Positions 35,791 to 47,330 of a DNA stretch of 64,000 bases are shown here, piece by piece. The translations under genes and the position numbers were made by a program. The notes under the pieces were generated by a model. It worked only from the letters and a program-made list of their open reading frames with translations. It was not told where the DNA came from and did not search any database. Position 1 is the first letter of the stretch. The number at the start of each line of letters is the position of its first letter. This stretch comes from Lepeophtheirus salmonis (lineage: Eukaryota; Arthropoda; Copepoda; Siphonostomatoida; Caligidae): positions 49,716,383 through 49,780,382 of the forward strand of contig NC_052133.2 of assembly GCF_016086655.4 (NCBI RefSeq), read 5' to 3'.

Positions 35791-36518
35791 TCGTCATTCG
35801 GACAAATTGTGCAGAAGAGCAAAAAATTTAAAAATTGAAAAGTATGTAAAAAAAATATAATTTTTTGTGAACAGCTAGGGATTTTTGAATTTTTTGAAAA
35901 AAAAATTGAAATCTCATTTATTAAATTTAAATAACAATTTAAAAAAAAATCTTTGAAAGCTCTGGATTTTGAAATTTTTTTCCAAAAAATTTAATAATTG
36001 AAAAGTATGTAAAAAAAAATATAATTTTTTTTTTGAACAGCTAGGGATTTTGAATTTTTTGAAAAAAAAATTGAAATATCATTTATTAAATTTATGAAAG
36101 TTCTGGATTTTGAAATTTTTGAAATTTTTTTCCAAAAAATTTAATAATTCAAATATTTTTTTCAAAAAATTTAATTATTTTTTTCCATAAAATGTACTTT
36201 TTCAAATTTTTTTCAAAAAATTATTTTTCTAATTATTTTTCAAAAAATCTATTTTTTCTAATTATTTTTCCAAAAGATCTATTTTTTCATATTTTTTTCA
36301 AAAAAAAAAAAATAATTCCCTGTGAACAGCAATGGATTTTCAAAAAATTTAAATTTAATTCGAAAAAATAATCATAAAATTTCATATTTAAATTTTTTTT
36401 TTGTGGTTATAGCTATGAATTTTTGAAATTTTTTCCTGAAATATTTAATTTTTTGTCAACCTCCCCTTCCCCCAAATAATAGTATAAAAATATATATATT
36501 ACCCTTTGGACGCCCCTG
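35791..36518. mobile_element. Family C element, long A/T core
   Basis: The core is built of repeated words such as TTTTTGAATTTTTTGAAAAAAAAATTGAAAT, AACAGCTAGGGATTTTGAA and TTTTTCCAAAAAATTTAATAAT. The right end reads TATATATATTACCCTTTGGACGCCCCTG. The left terminus is not distinct. It shares its core vocabulary with copies near 38.3, 44.6, 46.0, 54.5 and 56.5 kb. Confidence 0.6.
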
Positions 36519-37810
36519 ATTAAGGAGTATGAGTCGAAGAGTGAAAATCTGTAAGGAAATTTATTTTTAGAGGAACAAAGTTATAACTTATTTTATGTTT
36601 GTTCTACACATATAGAGAAAGATCGATATAAATCAATTATCTCAGGAAGCAGATAAATCGGATGATATATTTTTAATTTCTTAAAAACAATTCCATCGAA
36701 AAGGAGCTTATAAAAATGGATATATAATTACATATAATATTTGGGATTTGTATTTCATACCTATAACAATAATAATACCCAAACGATATTCAACATGGGT
36801 AATTTTTCTGTTTAATAGGATTTAAATTCCGTATTTTTTTATTTTATAATTTATGAAAAAGATTTTTTCAAGAGATTATAAGGATCAAGAAATGGATTAA
36901 GTGGGATGAAATATCTATTTGAACCACAGTTAAAAATACCCTCCAAAAAATTGGACAGTAAGCCTTTTTTTATCTATCTTGGGCCTGACATATGCGGAGG
37001 TTAATCATCCATAATTATGGTATTATTATGTATTTAGCTATAAACTCATAAGTAGTTGAATTTTTTTCCTGGAATATTATATTAATCTATATTCAGCGCA
37101 ACCTAACCAACTTATTTTATGAAATATCATAAAAAATATTAAATACTAAATTGACCAAAAATCAATCAAAAGGGATCTTTTTTAAAGGCAACTTATTTTT
37201 AATTAAAATATAAGGACTATTCTATAACTTTAAATAGAATATAAAGCACTTGAAGAAAAAATAAAAAAATATATTAGCTTCTAGGTAATTTTACTCGATT
37301 TTTTGGTGGTTACATGCATTTTTATTAATTCTAATCATTTTTCAAATGCTGAAAAGTTTGTATCAATTTTCCTTTATATAGTTCTTTCATGTCGAAATAT
37401 GGCACTGAATCATAGATATACCTTTTAAACTTGATTTGGAAAAAAAAGGCAAATCTGTCGAGTCGAGCTTGAAAGTTTTAATGACCATTTTCGTGTTCTA
37501 CGGCTTAAATAACAGTAACAAATGTGGGGTTCAGCCTGCGGGCACTCCAAGACGTTCATTTTGTTTCATATTATGTATAATTATTGAACCAGATAGATAC
37601 TGACTATTCAAAGAGTTGTTTGAATTGTTGGATCAGTCCTAGGACTGATTTTCTAATCAGTCTGTATTTTTTTTTCTATTCAACGGTGTTTTTTTTATAT
37701 AAAGAAGGAGAAAATAATTAATTATAGCTAGAACCTACAAGATCTAGTCAAATACTTTCTAATTTAAACTTGAAGTATCTTGTCTCTTTAAAAGAGATTA
37801 TGTTGAACAG
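36519..37810. other. Intergenic, no gene seen
   Basis: AT-rich. Near 37530 a GGGTTCAGCCTGCGGGCACTCC word is unlike the surroundings but not assignable. No exon supported. Confidence 0.4.
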
Positions 37811-37998
37811 CAGGGTCGGCAACCTATGGCACGCGGACCACTGCTGGCACACAGAGGCATATTCACTGGCACGGGCAAATTAGAACATATTCCCATAGTT
37901 TATGTGGGTTTTTTTTATCAATATTGTTGATAGTGGCACACTCATTGATTAGAAATGTTGAAATTGGCACTCCGTGTCTCAAAGGTTGCCTACTCCTG
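37811..37998. mobile_element. Short hAT MITE
   Basis: Begins CAGGGTCGGCAACCTATGGCAC and ends with the inverse form GTCTCAAAGGTTGCCTACTCCTG. Internal GGCAC and GCACAC words pair across the element. The CAGGGTCGGCAACCTATGGCACGCGG end is the form of widespread animal hAT MITEs. At 188 bp it cannot encode a transposase. No clear 8-bp duplication remains. Confidence 0.75.
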
Positions 37999-39789
37999 CC
38001 ATAGACGGTAATAGTATATTAATTTTCAGTATGACTTCCATGGACCTCAAACACTACCTCGATTCCGCCATTTTAATGTACACAGTTTTGAAAAAAAAAA
38101 AAAAAGGTTTGCATTATTTGGCCTAGGCATCCATTATCTACATGTTTCACTTATTCAAGGAATGGACCCTTAATGAAAAAATTTCAAAACTATATTAGGT
38201 CGTATGGTACCATTTGAAACTGTTGGTATTGCTGAGATTTTATCCTATTCCAATTGTTAGATGATAATATTTGCATTTATATAAATTTGTGGATTAAAAA
38301 CGATCTTAGGCTGCAGCCCCTCCCAAATACAGGAATTTTTGCTTATTATTAGAAAATTTAACATTTGGAATTGATTTTAATTTTCCAAAAATAATTTCCT
38401 CAAAATTTAATTTTCCAATTTTTTTTCCAATATATTTCATTTTCTGTGAATAGGTATCGGTTTTTTTACATTTTTCTGCAAAAAATGTAATATTTCAAAT
38501 TTGTTTTGAAATCATTTTATATGATAAATTTCATGTTTGAAATTTTTTTGAATAGGTATAGATTTTTGAAATTTTTACACAAAAAATTTAATATTTGAAA
38601 TATCACTTTCCTTTTATTTCTTCAAAAAATTTAATCTTCTTTGAATAGCTATAGATTTTTAAATTTTTTCACGAAAAATTTAATATTTGAAATTTAATTT
38701 TCTAATAATTTTTCCTAAATAATTAATTTTCCGTGAATATTTAAAATTTAGTTTTTGAATTATTTTTCCAAAAAATTATTTTTTTCAAAAAATTTAATTT
38801 TTTTGAATTGTTGTAGATTTTGATTTTTTTTCCACAAATTCAATATTTCAATATATAATTTTTGAAATTTTTTTCCAATAAGTTTAATTTTTTTTTTTTT
38901 TTTTTAAATTTTTTTCAAACAAAAATTTAATTTGAAATTTAACCTATGGATCCTTGATACTTCTGTACAAATTATCAAACATATATATATATATAAATCT
39001 AAGTAGAATCTTTTAAAGGTTTTTTAACGATTTATTAAAAGTATAACAATAGGCTTTTAAGGCCACATTAATCTAAAGCCACACACATATCAACGAAATA
39101 AGTGTACGTTTTTGTTCAACCCCGTCTTGTACATAGGAAAATGTGCGTAACCTTTTTTTGTGGCTCTTTTTTGGGGAGTGGGGAAAAGGGTGGAATAATT
39201 TAAATCTTTTTGATATATTTAAAAAACAAAACTTTCATGGGAAGGGGGAAGGGTGTTGTTGTTGAAATAAACTAATATTTTTTAGTTCCTTGCCCAAACA
39301 TTTAAAAAATAAAAATAAAAAAACGATGTACTCCTACAATATACATTCAGTCAAATCCAGATAAACACAAAATTTTGATAATATCAAGTTTATTTTATAA
39401 ACAATTTTTTTACTCTACATACCGTATGAACAAATTCGCATAAAAATTATATATTAATTTAAAGTTAAATAATTCCAACTAAATCAGAGCAGCAAACTCC
39501 ATTTGGCTCGCCAAAAAGTGTTATTAATGCGATTCAGGCTTCTACATTTTAATGGTGGTTTAACTTTTAAACATAAATTAACTTAACACATAGCAATCTT
39601 TATTGTGTATCTCAACCTTTCCCTAAAAAAAAATATATAAAAAAAATAGGCCCCATATCAGTTGTTACTTGGTCAATTCTCTTCAACTGTCAAGAATTCT
39701 TGATTTAACCGTTGATCCTGCACGGAAAATTGCCATTGGAAAAGTGTCATTTAGAAAAAAAAACTACTTCCGCTTTTTCAAAAACATAT
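37999..39789. repeat. Intergenic with a large family C core
   Basis: About 38300-38945 is made of family C core words (GAATAGCTATAGATTTTTAAATTTTTTC, AAAAAATTTAATATTTGAAAT) repeated with variation. It is followed by a TATATATATA run at 38983-38993. The remainder is AT-rich without genes. Confidence 0.5.
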
Positions 39790-40495
39790 AGGCCTCTTCC
39801 GAATGCTCCAAAATAGACCCTGGGCCTATGGATTGATTAAGGCTGCGGCAAAGACACGACAAAGGTTAAAAACCACCACTGTCACTTCACAAAGCATATA
39901 TGTTCCCTCCAAAAACTGCTGAATAAATTTCAAGCCCACATATATTGTACATATGCTAATTTTGATATGGTTTATGGTAGATTGACTGTCGGCCCGGTTT
40001 TACCATGACTATCCCATTTGAAAGTACCGTACTACATAAATAACTTTTTTTTCTTAGCTCCGTAGTTAATGCAGGGTTTATTTTGGGGTATTTGGAAGGG
40101 CTTAAATACTTTGTGAAGTAGTGGCGTTGGTTATATGCATATTTGGTGTCTTTGCCATAATCGTAATCAAACCATGGGCCCAGGGATCATACTGAAGTAT
40201 TTTGAAGGGCCTTAAATGCTTTTATGAAGTGTAGGCAGTAGTTTTTAACCTGCTTGATGCCCCCTACAGTAGTCTTAATGAACCCAAATCGGAGTTTAGT
40301 TTGGAGTATTTGGAAGGAACCTATATGCTTTGTGAAGCTACAGTGGTGGTTTTTTATCTGCTTGCTGTATTTACCGTAGAGTTTAATCAACCCTAGGGCT
40401 CATTATAAAAGTATTAAGAGGGGCTTAAATGCTTTATGAATCATCGGCAGTTGTTTTTAACTTGCTTGGTGGCCCTTGCTATGGCACAAAACAAG
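39790..40495. repeat. Tandem array of a ~110-bp unit, one unit inverted
   Basis: Units on plus start near 40081, 40192, 40300 and 40405. Each has a GTATTTGGAAGGG.CTTAAATGCTTTGTGAAG block, then GGTTTTTAACCTGCTTG.TG, then GCC.TAG..TTAATCAA.CC. A fifth unit is inverted at about 39790-39925 (GATTGATTAAGGC, GTTAAAAACCACCACTGTCACTTCACAAAGCATAT). Units differ from each other, so the array is old. It is a local satellite or the core of an unrecognised element. Confidence 0.75.
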
Positions 40496-41655
40496 TTTTT
40501 ACCCGAGGTATTCTGATTTTTTTTTTTTTGGTAAATGATTGGAAATTTTGACAATGACAACTTTCATAGAACCGTAGATAATGTTCAGAGCTTAACAAAA
40601 GTGCTTTCGAGTTCAGACAATCCACCTTCATAATACGAGTGAGGTGTAATAAAAGTAGAAAATCGTTAGCTGACAAGTAATAATAACTTATTAGATTCGA
40701 TTCTAGTCTCCTATGATAAAAAAAATCGCCATTCTTCCATTTTTATAACGGTATCAGTCCTACTTCGGATAAGTGTGTCTCTAACAGTGGCACCGGAACC
40801 ATAGTACCCATTTGATCCTTCCCACCTATACTGAATTAATAACAGGTAAATGCAACATAAAAAAATATGATGTACCTCAAAATTTTAAATATCCTAATTT
40901 TGGAGAAAAAAAATGGTCATTTTGTTTTTATCAAGAAATTCTAGTCGAAAACAATAACTATTCCTTAAAATTAAGTTTCTTAAAAAATTAACTATTAAAT
41001 CAAACTAACTTGTCCACCCCAGTATAACATATATCAGTCTGCATGTCATTGTTTAAAAGTCATATCAAAGGTTAAAAAAAAGGGGTCAATTTCTTCCAAA
41101 TTACGTGTACACTGATATATGTTATACTGAGTATGGTTTTAACAAATGATCTTTTTTTGAAGAGACAAATCTATAAAAATATTGACAATTATGAATACTG
41201 TCAATTTCAAATTGTGACAAAAAAAAACTAATTTTGACAACATATATTCATTTTTTGACATATGATATTTTATTTTCACCAAATTCGACAAAGATATTTT
41301 AGTCTGTGGGTGAAGCAACCGCCCATAGTAACGGGGCATGGGTCGGTGCAACTCCATCAGACCAATAGGGGGGGGGGTTATGGCTTATTAATTTACTAGT
41401 GGTTGTCCCTGGTATTGTCCGGCGGCGAACATAAATTTTTGCTTTAATAATATGGTAGATAACTATGCAAGAAATCATCAATGTTTCTTACCGTTTTAAT
41501 GAAATAGGACACTCCCACATAGTTACTCAATACATAGGATCTTCTCTCTTCAAGAATATTAATAACAGCTTGAGAAAAAACAATTATGACGTTTTGACTG
41601 ATGATCCTACTTTAGTCTCTAGAGCACAAGCTAGCTGAGCCTTAGCTACACACGC
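40496..41655. other. Intergenic, no gene seen
   Basis: Contains a family K fragment at about 40550-40680 and a short inverted pair of GTATAACATATATCAGT (41022) and ACTGATATATGTTATACT (41112), about 105 bp end to end. Near 41370 there is a G-run. No exon supported. Confidence 0.4.
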
Positions 41656-41935
41656 TTAATGCTACATGTAAAACACCTGCGAAATTTCTTTGTTATTTTT
41701 TTAGACCAAAAATATGTATATGACATACATCAGGATGCACTGATTACAATGCACCCTGTATACACATCTAATGCTACATTCAATATGGCTGCGAGATTTA
41801 ATTAACATTCCTTAGATTCAAAAATATGTATATGATATACATCAGGGTACACTATATGCAGTGATTCCTCGAGTGACACTCAATGCGACATGCGAAACGC
41901 CTGCAATATTTTATTAATTGACAAGATTTAAAAAA
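41656..41935. repeat. Tandem repeat, ~110-bp unit, about 2.4 copies
   Basis: Units begin TTAATGCTACATGTAAAACACCTGCG (about 41660), CTAATGCTACATTCAATATGGCTGCG (41768) and CAATGCGACATGCGAAACGCCTGCAA (about 41880). The first two also share CAAAAATATGTATATGA.ATACATCAGG.TGCAC. The third is partial. Confidence 0.7.
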
Positions 41936-44140
41936 ATTAAAAATTGACAAAAATTACCACCTTTCCCTCAAACATACAGATAAACTTTGCTTTATTAAAT
42001 TAGATTTAACGAAGGAAAACAAATTGCTACTCAACTCAAGAAGAAAAAAGGTTGTAAAGGCCATTTAATCTATTGGATCATCATGAGGTCTTACCCTCCT
42101 CCTTGTTAACACCTCTTTAAAAGAACATGAACATTCAAGAGCATCGTCATCTTCACACATTCAATAGAGTTAAACAAACAAGGATAAAAAGAATAACATG
42201 GGGTTCCCTGAAGCAAAAAAATAATAACAAGGATCTATAACAACAAATAATGGGATACGGGAAAACAATTTGTTCCTAATAATTAAGGTTGACCTGGATA
42301 TTTATCCGTGGTATTTTAAATATGTTAGTAAAATAAAAAGAATTGGGAGTTGTAAAAGAATTTAAGATATTTATTTTATTAATACAACAATGGGGAAAAA
42401 ACAGATAACGAGTGAGGAAAATAACTCTCTCAAGAAAAAAATCAATATCTTGAGGATTATTCAGAGGAGAGATTGTTGGGGAAGGAGAGAATAAAAAAAA
42501 AAGTTAATGCCCAAAGAAAAATTCATCATGAGGGGGGTCTTTCTTTTTCTTATGTACAGAAGTTAGGGGGGTTTGTTTATTCAACTTTTTTCCAATTATG
42601 AACAAAAGCTATTACGGAAAAGTTGTCAATTTGTAAGAGAAGGACCTATGCAAAATTCAATTGCTTTACGATGTCATCTTCTTGGTCAAAGTTTGACAAA
42701 AAGACAAAAATACACTATTTAGGGTAAATAAATATTGAAATAAAGCATTTATTTATTCTGCTGCATAAAATCATTTTGATAGATTTTTTTATAATCTATT
42801 AGTAATATTTTTTTTTTTAAATACAAAGTTTACATTGTGAAAAAAAAAACACGTATTGCTCGCTTCTTTTTTAAACATTTTCAGTTAGTATCTCTCATTT
42901 TTACTTGCCCAACAGGATGGCTTTAGAAACAAAAATCTATAGTAATATTATTTATAGCTTAGAAAAGTGTCCATCAAAGTTATTTTATGCAAAATAATGA
43001 ACAATGCTTTATTTTAATATATATTGACTAAATAAATAATTGTTACCTTTTTTCTAACTTTATTTTGTATGAGATATTTTGTTATCACAACTTTTCCGCA
43101 CTAGCTGTAATCGAAATTCGAAATTAATTGACCGACAAATATAGATAACAAGAATCCACATTTTCTCGGATACGGATCGGTTCGGATCTTTATACGTAAA
43201 TACTGAGTAAATTTCGGTTCCAGATACGACATCAAAATTAGACAGATACTTGTCTCGACTTTTATGAGTATTTTATCCAAAGTTAAGACCTAAACAAAAT
43301 AGACTGCGGATTAATGTTACATTTTCAATGACTACATATGCTGAAACAATCAATTATCCAATGTTATTACTATTCAAACATAATTATTAGTAATTATTGT
43401 AATAATAATACTGAACAAGTCGTTATCTTTATTGTATCTCGCAATTTCTCTACGAAAAGAAACAGAAAAAGACCAAAAAATCAGTTGATAGTTAGCACAT
43501 TTTCCACCTATGGAGATATTAGGAATAATAGTTGATAACTGTTCACATCTTAATAAGAACTAAGTCTTATACAACCAATCAATTGTAATAACACTGATAA
43601 GAGGAGGGGGGGGGAAGAAACATTTGACAGCTGAACACTAAATACAGTGTACATTTTTGTATATGTGAGCACAACGTAATGATCTCACAAAATATATACG
43701 GTGTAGTTTTTTGTCAGCTGTATATATATTTTTACGTCTTTTCTCGTAATAAATGTTCTGAACGTTGATAGTTTGAACTATAATTAGCTCCTTTTAACCG
43801 TGAATAATCACTGAACAATAGTTTCATAGCTCGAAAAAAATTGTCTATTATTTACCAACTGATTTTGGGCCTTTTTTTTCCTTGTATCTTTGCAGAAAAA
43901 AGATTGCGTGATACAAAAAAGGTAATTGTCAGATATTTAAAATAACATAAGTTTTAAAAATACCGAAATAAAGAATTTACAAATCTAAAATTAATTTTTG
44001 TATTTAGAATAGACCATTCATAGTCAATAAAACTTCAATCAATCCAGAGCTTTTGGTTTAATGTCAATCGATAATAGTTTGTACATTCAAGACACAAATT
44101 TCATTGTAATAATATTAGCTCTCATTAAGTCCGACGACAA
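41936..44140. repeat. Gene-free stretch with family K and a hairpin
   Basis: AT-rich. At about 43621-43730, TTGACAGCTGAACACTAAATAC is met by an inverted GTGTAGTTTTTTGTCAGCTGTA, forming a hairpin with ACAGTGTACATTTTTGT inside. The same ACAGCTGACAACAAAATA..GTGTACATTT words occur at 33520 and 62850. A-runs occur at 42497 and 42840. No gene. Confidence 0.45.
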
Positions 44141-44464
44141 TTAGATATTCCCCTCATCAACGATTTCCAAATATTGTCTAATTCTCATTCTCTCATTTTG
44201 TGAATAAGGACACTTCAGGAATAAATGAATATCATCATCCACTTCTTTCTCCTCACACAGCCTACCAATACTTTTACACTTCTTTTTCATCCATTTATTT
44301 GTAGGCAGCGAATTTGTAATGAGCCTATAATTGACACACCATGTGTAATGAGAAATCAGAGGGCTTTGAATGCGTTCTAAAATCAACTTTGCACATTTGT
44401 TGATTCCCTCCATCTCTTCCTTAATATTTCGATCAGCCTCAAACCTCTTTTTTTTAATCTGTTT
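44141..44464 (-). pseudogene. Non-LTR retrotransposon C-terminal fragment (zf-RVT type)
   Basis: The frame on minus reads HYTWCVNYRLITNSLPTNKW, then a cysteine cluster with LCEEKEVDDDIHLFLKCPYS. This Cys-x-Glu-rich-His-x-Cys arrangement after a W..R...LPT block is typical of the zinc-binding C terminus of reverse transcriptases in non-LTR elements. No reverse-transcriptase core is present upstream, where the frame runs into a family D element at 44467. Confidence 0.55.
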
Positions 44465-44466
44465 TA

Positions 44467-44614
44467 GTGTTTTATCAGTCCTTGTTTTAAAATAAAGGCT
44501 GCAGTCCGTTCCAGTTCCGATCTGTAGGTCAGTCCTAAAACTTATCATGTTCGGTCTGTGATGACGTCAATCAACTTTATTTTTCTTTGTTCAGTCAGTT
44601 CTATTATTGACAGT
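44467..44614. mobile_element. Family D element, truncated
   Basis: One end GTGTTTTATCAGTCCTTGTTTTA preceded by TA (44465-44466). The other end is lost where a second family D copy begins at 44617. Contains GATGACGTCAATCAACTTTA and CAGTCAGTTCTATTATTGACAG family D words in inverted orientation to the copy at 35.5 kb. Confidence 0.6.
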
Positions 44615-44616
44615 TA

Positions 44617-45394
44617 GTGTTGTGTCCAGGGGCGTACGTAGGGGGTGGGCTGGCCCCTCTCAAATTAAGGACTTTTTTCTTTATACTAGAAAATTTAATA
44701 TTTGAAATTTTATTTAATTTTCAAAAAAAAAATTACAAAAAATTTTATTTTCTGTGAATAGATGTGGATTTTTGAAATTTTTCTCCCAAAAATTTAATAT
44801 TTCAAATTTTTTTCTTAAAAATTTATATTTTAAATTTCATGTTTGAAAGGAACTTTTCTTTCAATAGCTATAGATTTTTTATCAAACAATTTAATTTTCT
44901 ATGAATAACTATGGATTTTTGAAAATTTTCTCAAAAAAATTTAAGATTGGAAATTTTTTCCCAAAAAATTTTTAATTTTTAATTAAACAAACTGCCCCCC
45001 CAAAAAAAAAAAAAAAAGTATATATATGTATAATCCTGTAGATGCCCCTGGTTCTTACTACTATCGGTCCTTGGGACTGTTCCTTTGAGTTTTTAATAAA
45101 ACATGTCGATGGTCTATTAAGCATGAGATATGTATAAATATCATTCCTCATATCTTGCGGAAAAACACCTCAAAGACGTCACAAGGGATCGATCTAACCT
45201 TTTTTAAGGACAGATAAGTGGGACTCGACTATACGGGACCAGGCTGGAATACGATCCTCTGCCCTAAATAATACAGACTAAGACTACTGAGAGTCCAAAG
45301 GGCCGACAGTCTTAAGAACTGACCGCAAAGACCGTTATGACCGGTCCTAATACTGGATTGAACTGGACCCAATAAATAAGGACCAATACCATGC
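44617..45394. mobile_element. Family D element split by a family C insertion
   Basis: TA plus GTGTTGTGTC on the left, interrupted at once by a family C element (44627-45050), then resuming ACTATCGGTCCTTGGGACTG and ending AATAAATAAGGACCAATACCATGC with TA at 45395-45396. The interior matches the copy at 4947-5309, including GACGTCACAAGGGAT and GTGGGACT. Confidence 0.7.
44627..45050. mobile_element. Family C element inside family D
   Basis: Left end CAGGGGCGTACGTAGGG, right end TGTATAATCCTGTAGATGCCCCTG. The core has GAATAGATGTGGATTTTTGAAATT and AAAAATTTAATATTTC words. The flanks GTTGTGTC and GTTCTTAC match at five of eight positions, compatible with a decayed 8-bp duplication. Confidence 0.7.
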
Positions 45395-45396
45395 TA

Positions 45397-45985
45397 TAAA
45401 TCCCTCGGATCTTTTTTATGATCCGTAAAAGTTTGTGTACCCAAAGCTGGTTCGGATAATACATATTTACTTACACACTAACCAGGTCCCATTCTATCTC
45501 TACCAACAACCACCCTAATTTACATTCCTTTGAATTGAAGTCGTCTAGTTGAAGAGTGGATAGAAAGTGGTGTGGGGGGGATGGAGAGAGGAACTCAATT
45601 ATCTAATTGTGTGGTGAAAAGGAGAGACATTTTCTTTGAATCTATAAATGTATTGATATTTATGTATGTGATTGTGTGTGTATCAATAATATTAATAAAT
45701 ATGGCTGTAATGTGTAGAAATATGAGGACAGCTGTGATGTACATACATACATAGTCGCAAATCACTTAGGAAATGAAATAAAATCATTCTGGACCCCTTT
45801 TAGTATTATTCAGGACAGTTGGATAAATTTTATGTACATATTTCATATACATAATATGTATATACTCGTTTGGTGAATGAAATGACTCCTTTTACTAATT
45901 TGTCATCGCTTTGGATTGTATCAGAACTGTATGCAAGTTATAGTCAAGCCCGAGTCCAGTACTACAGCTCTGAGTATACAGATTG
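45397..45985. other. Intergenic, no gene seen
   Basis: AT-rich with a G-run at about 45572. A short frame with TGTGATTGTGTGTGT-like composition is not credible as a gene. Confidence 0.4.
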
Positions 45986-46734
45986 CAGGAGCTTCCGTTG
46001 GATTTTATGTGGGGGGAACTTGTTTTTAATTTTTTGAAAAAAAAAATCAAAAATCCATAGCCATTAAAAAGAAAAAAAGTTCAAAAATTATATTTCAAAT
46101 TTTCAATTTTTTCGAAAAAAGTTTCAAAAATTTAGGACTATTTACAAAAAATTAAATTTTTTTAGAAAAAAAAAATCAAATAATCAATTTTTTGTAAGAA
46201 AAAATCATATTTAAAAATTTTTAGAATTTTTTCAAAAATAAATTGCTATTAACAAAAAAATTCAAAAATTAAATTTCAAATATTAAATTTTTATGGAAAA
46301 AAAATTCAAAAATCCATAACTATTAACAAAAAATTATTTTCCTTGAGAAAAAATTTCAAAAATCCATAGCTGCTCACAAAACATTTCAAAAATCCATAGC
46401 TGTTCACAAAACATTTCAAAAATCCATAGCTGTTCACAAAACATTTCAAAAATTCATAGCTGTTCACAAAACAAAAATTTAATGTCAAATACTAAATTTT
46501 TTTGAAAAAAAAATTCAAATTGAAAATTCATAACTATTAATAAAAAAATTATTTTCCTTGAAAAAAAATTTCAAAAATCCATAGCTGTTCACAAAACATT
46601 TCAAAAATTAAATGTCAAATACTAAATTTTTTCGGAAAAAAAAGGAAAAATATATATATATACACATATATTTTAATTTGGAAATTTTGGGCGGGGCTAC
46701 AACCCCTCGAGCCTAACCCCTGCAGACGCCCCTG
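45986..46734. mobile_element. Family C element with an expanded 30-bp tandem core
   Basis: Left end CAGGAGCTTCCGTTGGA (decayed), right end CCTGCAGACGCCCCTG after a TATATATATA run. The interior at about 46352-46465 carries four near-identical 30-bp units (AAAACATTTCAAAAATCCATAGCTGTTCAC), with further relatives at 46300-46330 and 46560-46620. The minus strand of this array is open and would give a decapeptide repeat NSYGFLKCFV, which I take as fortuitous. Confidence 0.7.
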
Positions 46735-47330
46735 ATGTGGGGACACAAAACTTGCCGTAGCATTCAATTACGATTTTACCCCAGTTATTTTTAAGTACGA
46801 CGTTTTATTAGGCAACCAGACGACATTTTGATTTGATCCCATGTCTCTAGATTTAAAAATGTCGGAGCAACGACAAAAAAAAGGCAACTTGTACTCCAAG
46901 AAGACTTTGGAAACTATTGGCATCTCCATACGTACTGCCTAAATTACCCAGAAGTCAATTACAGGCCCATACAGCCATAGTTGTACCAAAAATTTTGCAG
47001 CAGCAATATGGCTGACTTCAGAGGTGCCTCCATGTGGTCTTCCTCCAGCCATGACTTCAACCTCCTAAACTTTGCAGTTTGAGGTGTCTTTGAGAAAAGT
47101 TTCTGCTGCATCTCACATCCAAATTTGGATTCGTTTAGAGCTTCTGTCATGGCAGAATGGTACGTCATAGACAGGGCCTTCATCATCAGGAGCTACCAAT
47201 CTGTTCGCCGGCGTATCATAGCTGTTATTGCTTATGAAGGAGAACATATTTAATAAAAAATATAGATAAATATAGTGTTTAAACATATCAAAAATTCGTT
47301 TTGAGTTACCTTTTCTGGATTTCATAAAAA
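46735..47330 (+). pseudogene. Tc1/mariner relic of family M1, internally deleted
   Basis: Begins GTGGGGACACAAAACTTGC, as at 33.7 kb. MSEQRQKK marks the N terminus. After a deletion the frames show NMADFRGASMWSSSSHDFN, where the third catalytic Asp sits in a decayed HDFNLLNFAV, and ASVMAEWYVIDRAFIIRSYQSVRR with IAYEGEH at the end. Stops and frame changes are frequent. Confidence 0.7.

Noticed and set aside
39790..41935. Regular repeats considered as a CRISPR array
   Set aside because: Units are ~110 bp, diverged and without spacer-repeat alternation, and the window is eukaryotic.
46306..46488. Repetitive NSYGFLKCFV peptide on the minus strand
   Set aside because: It is the translation of a 30-bp non-coding tandem array inside family C; other copies are full of stops.
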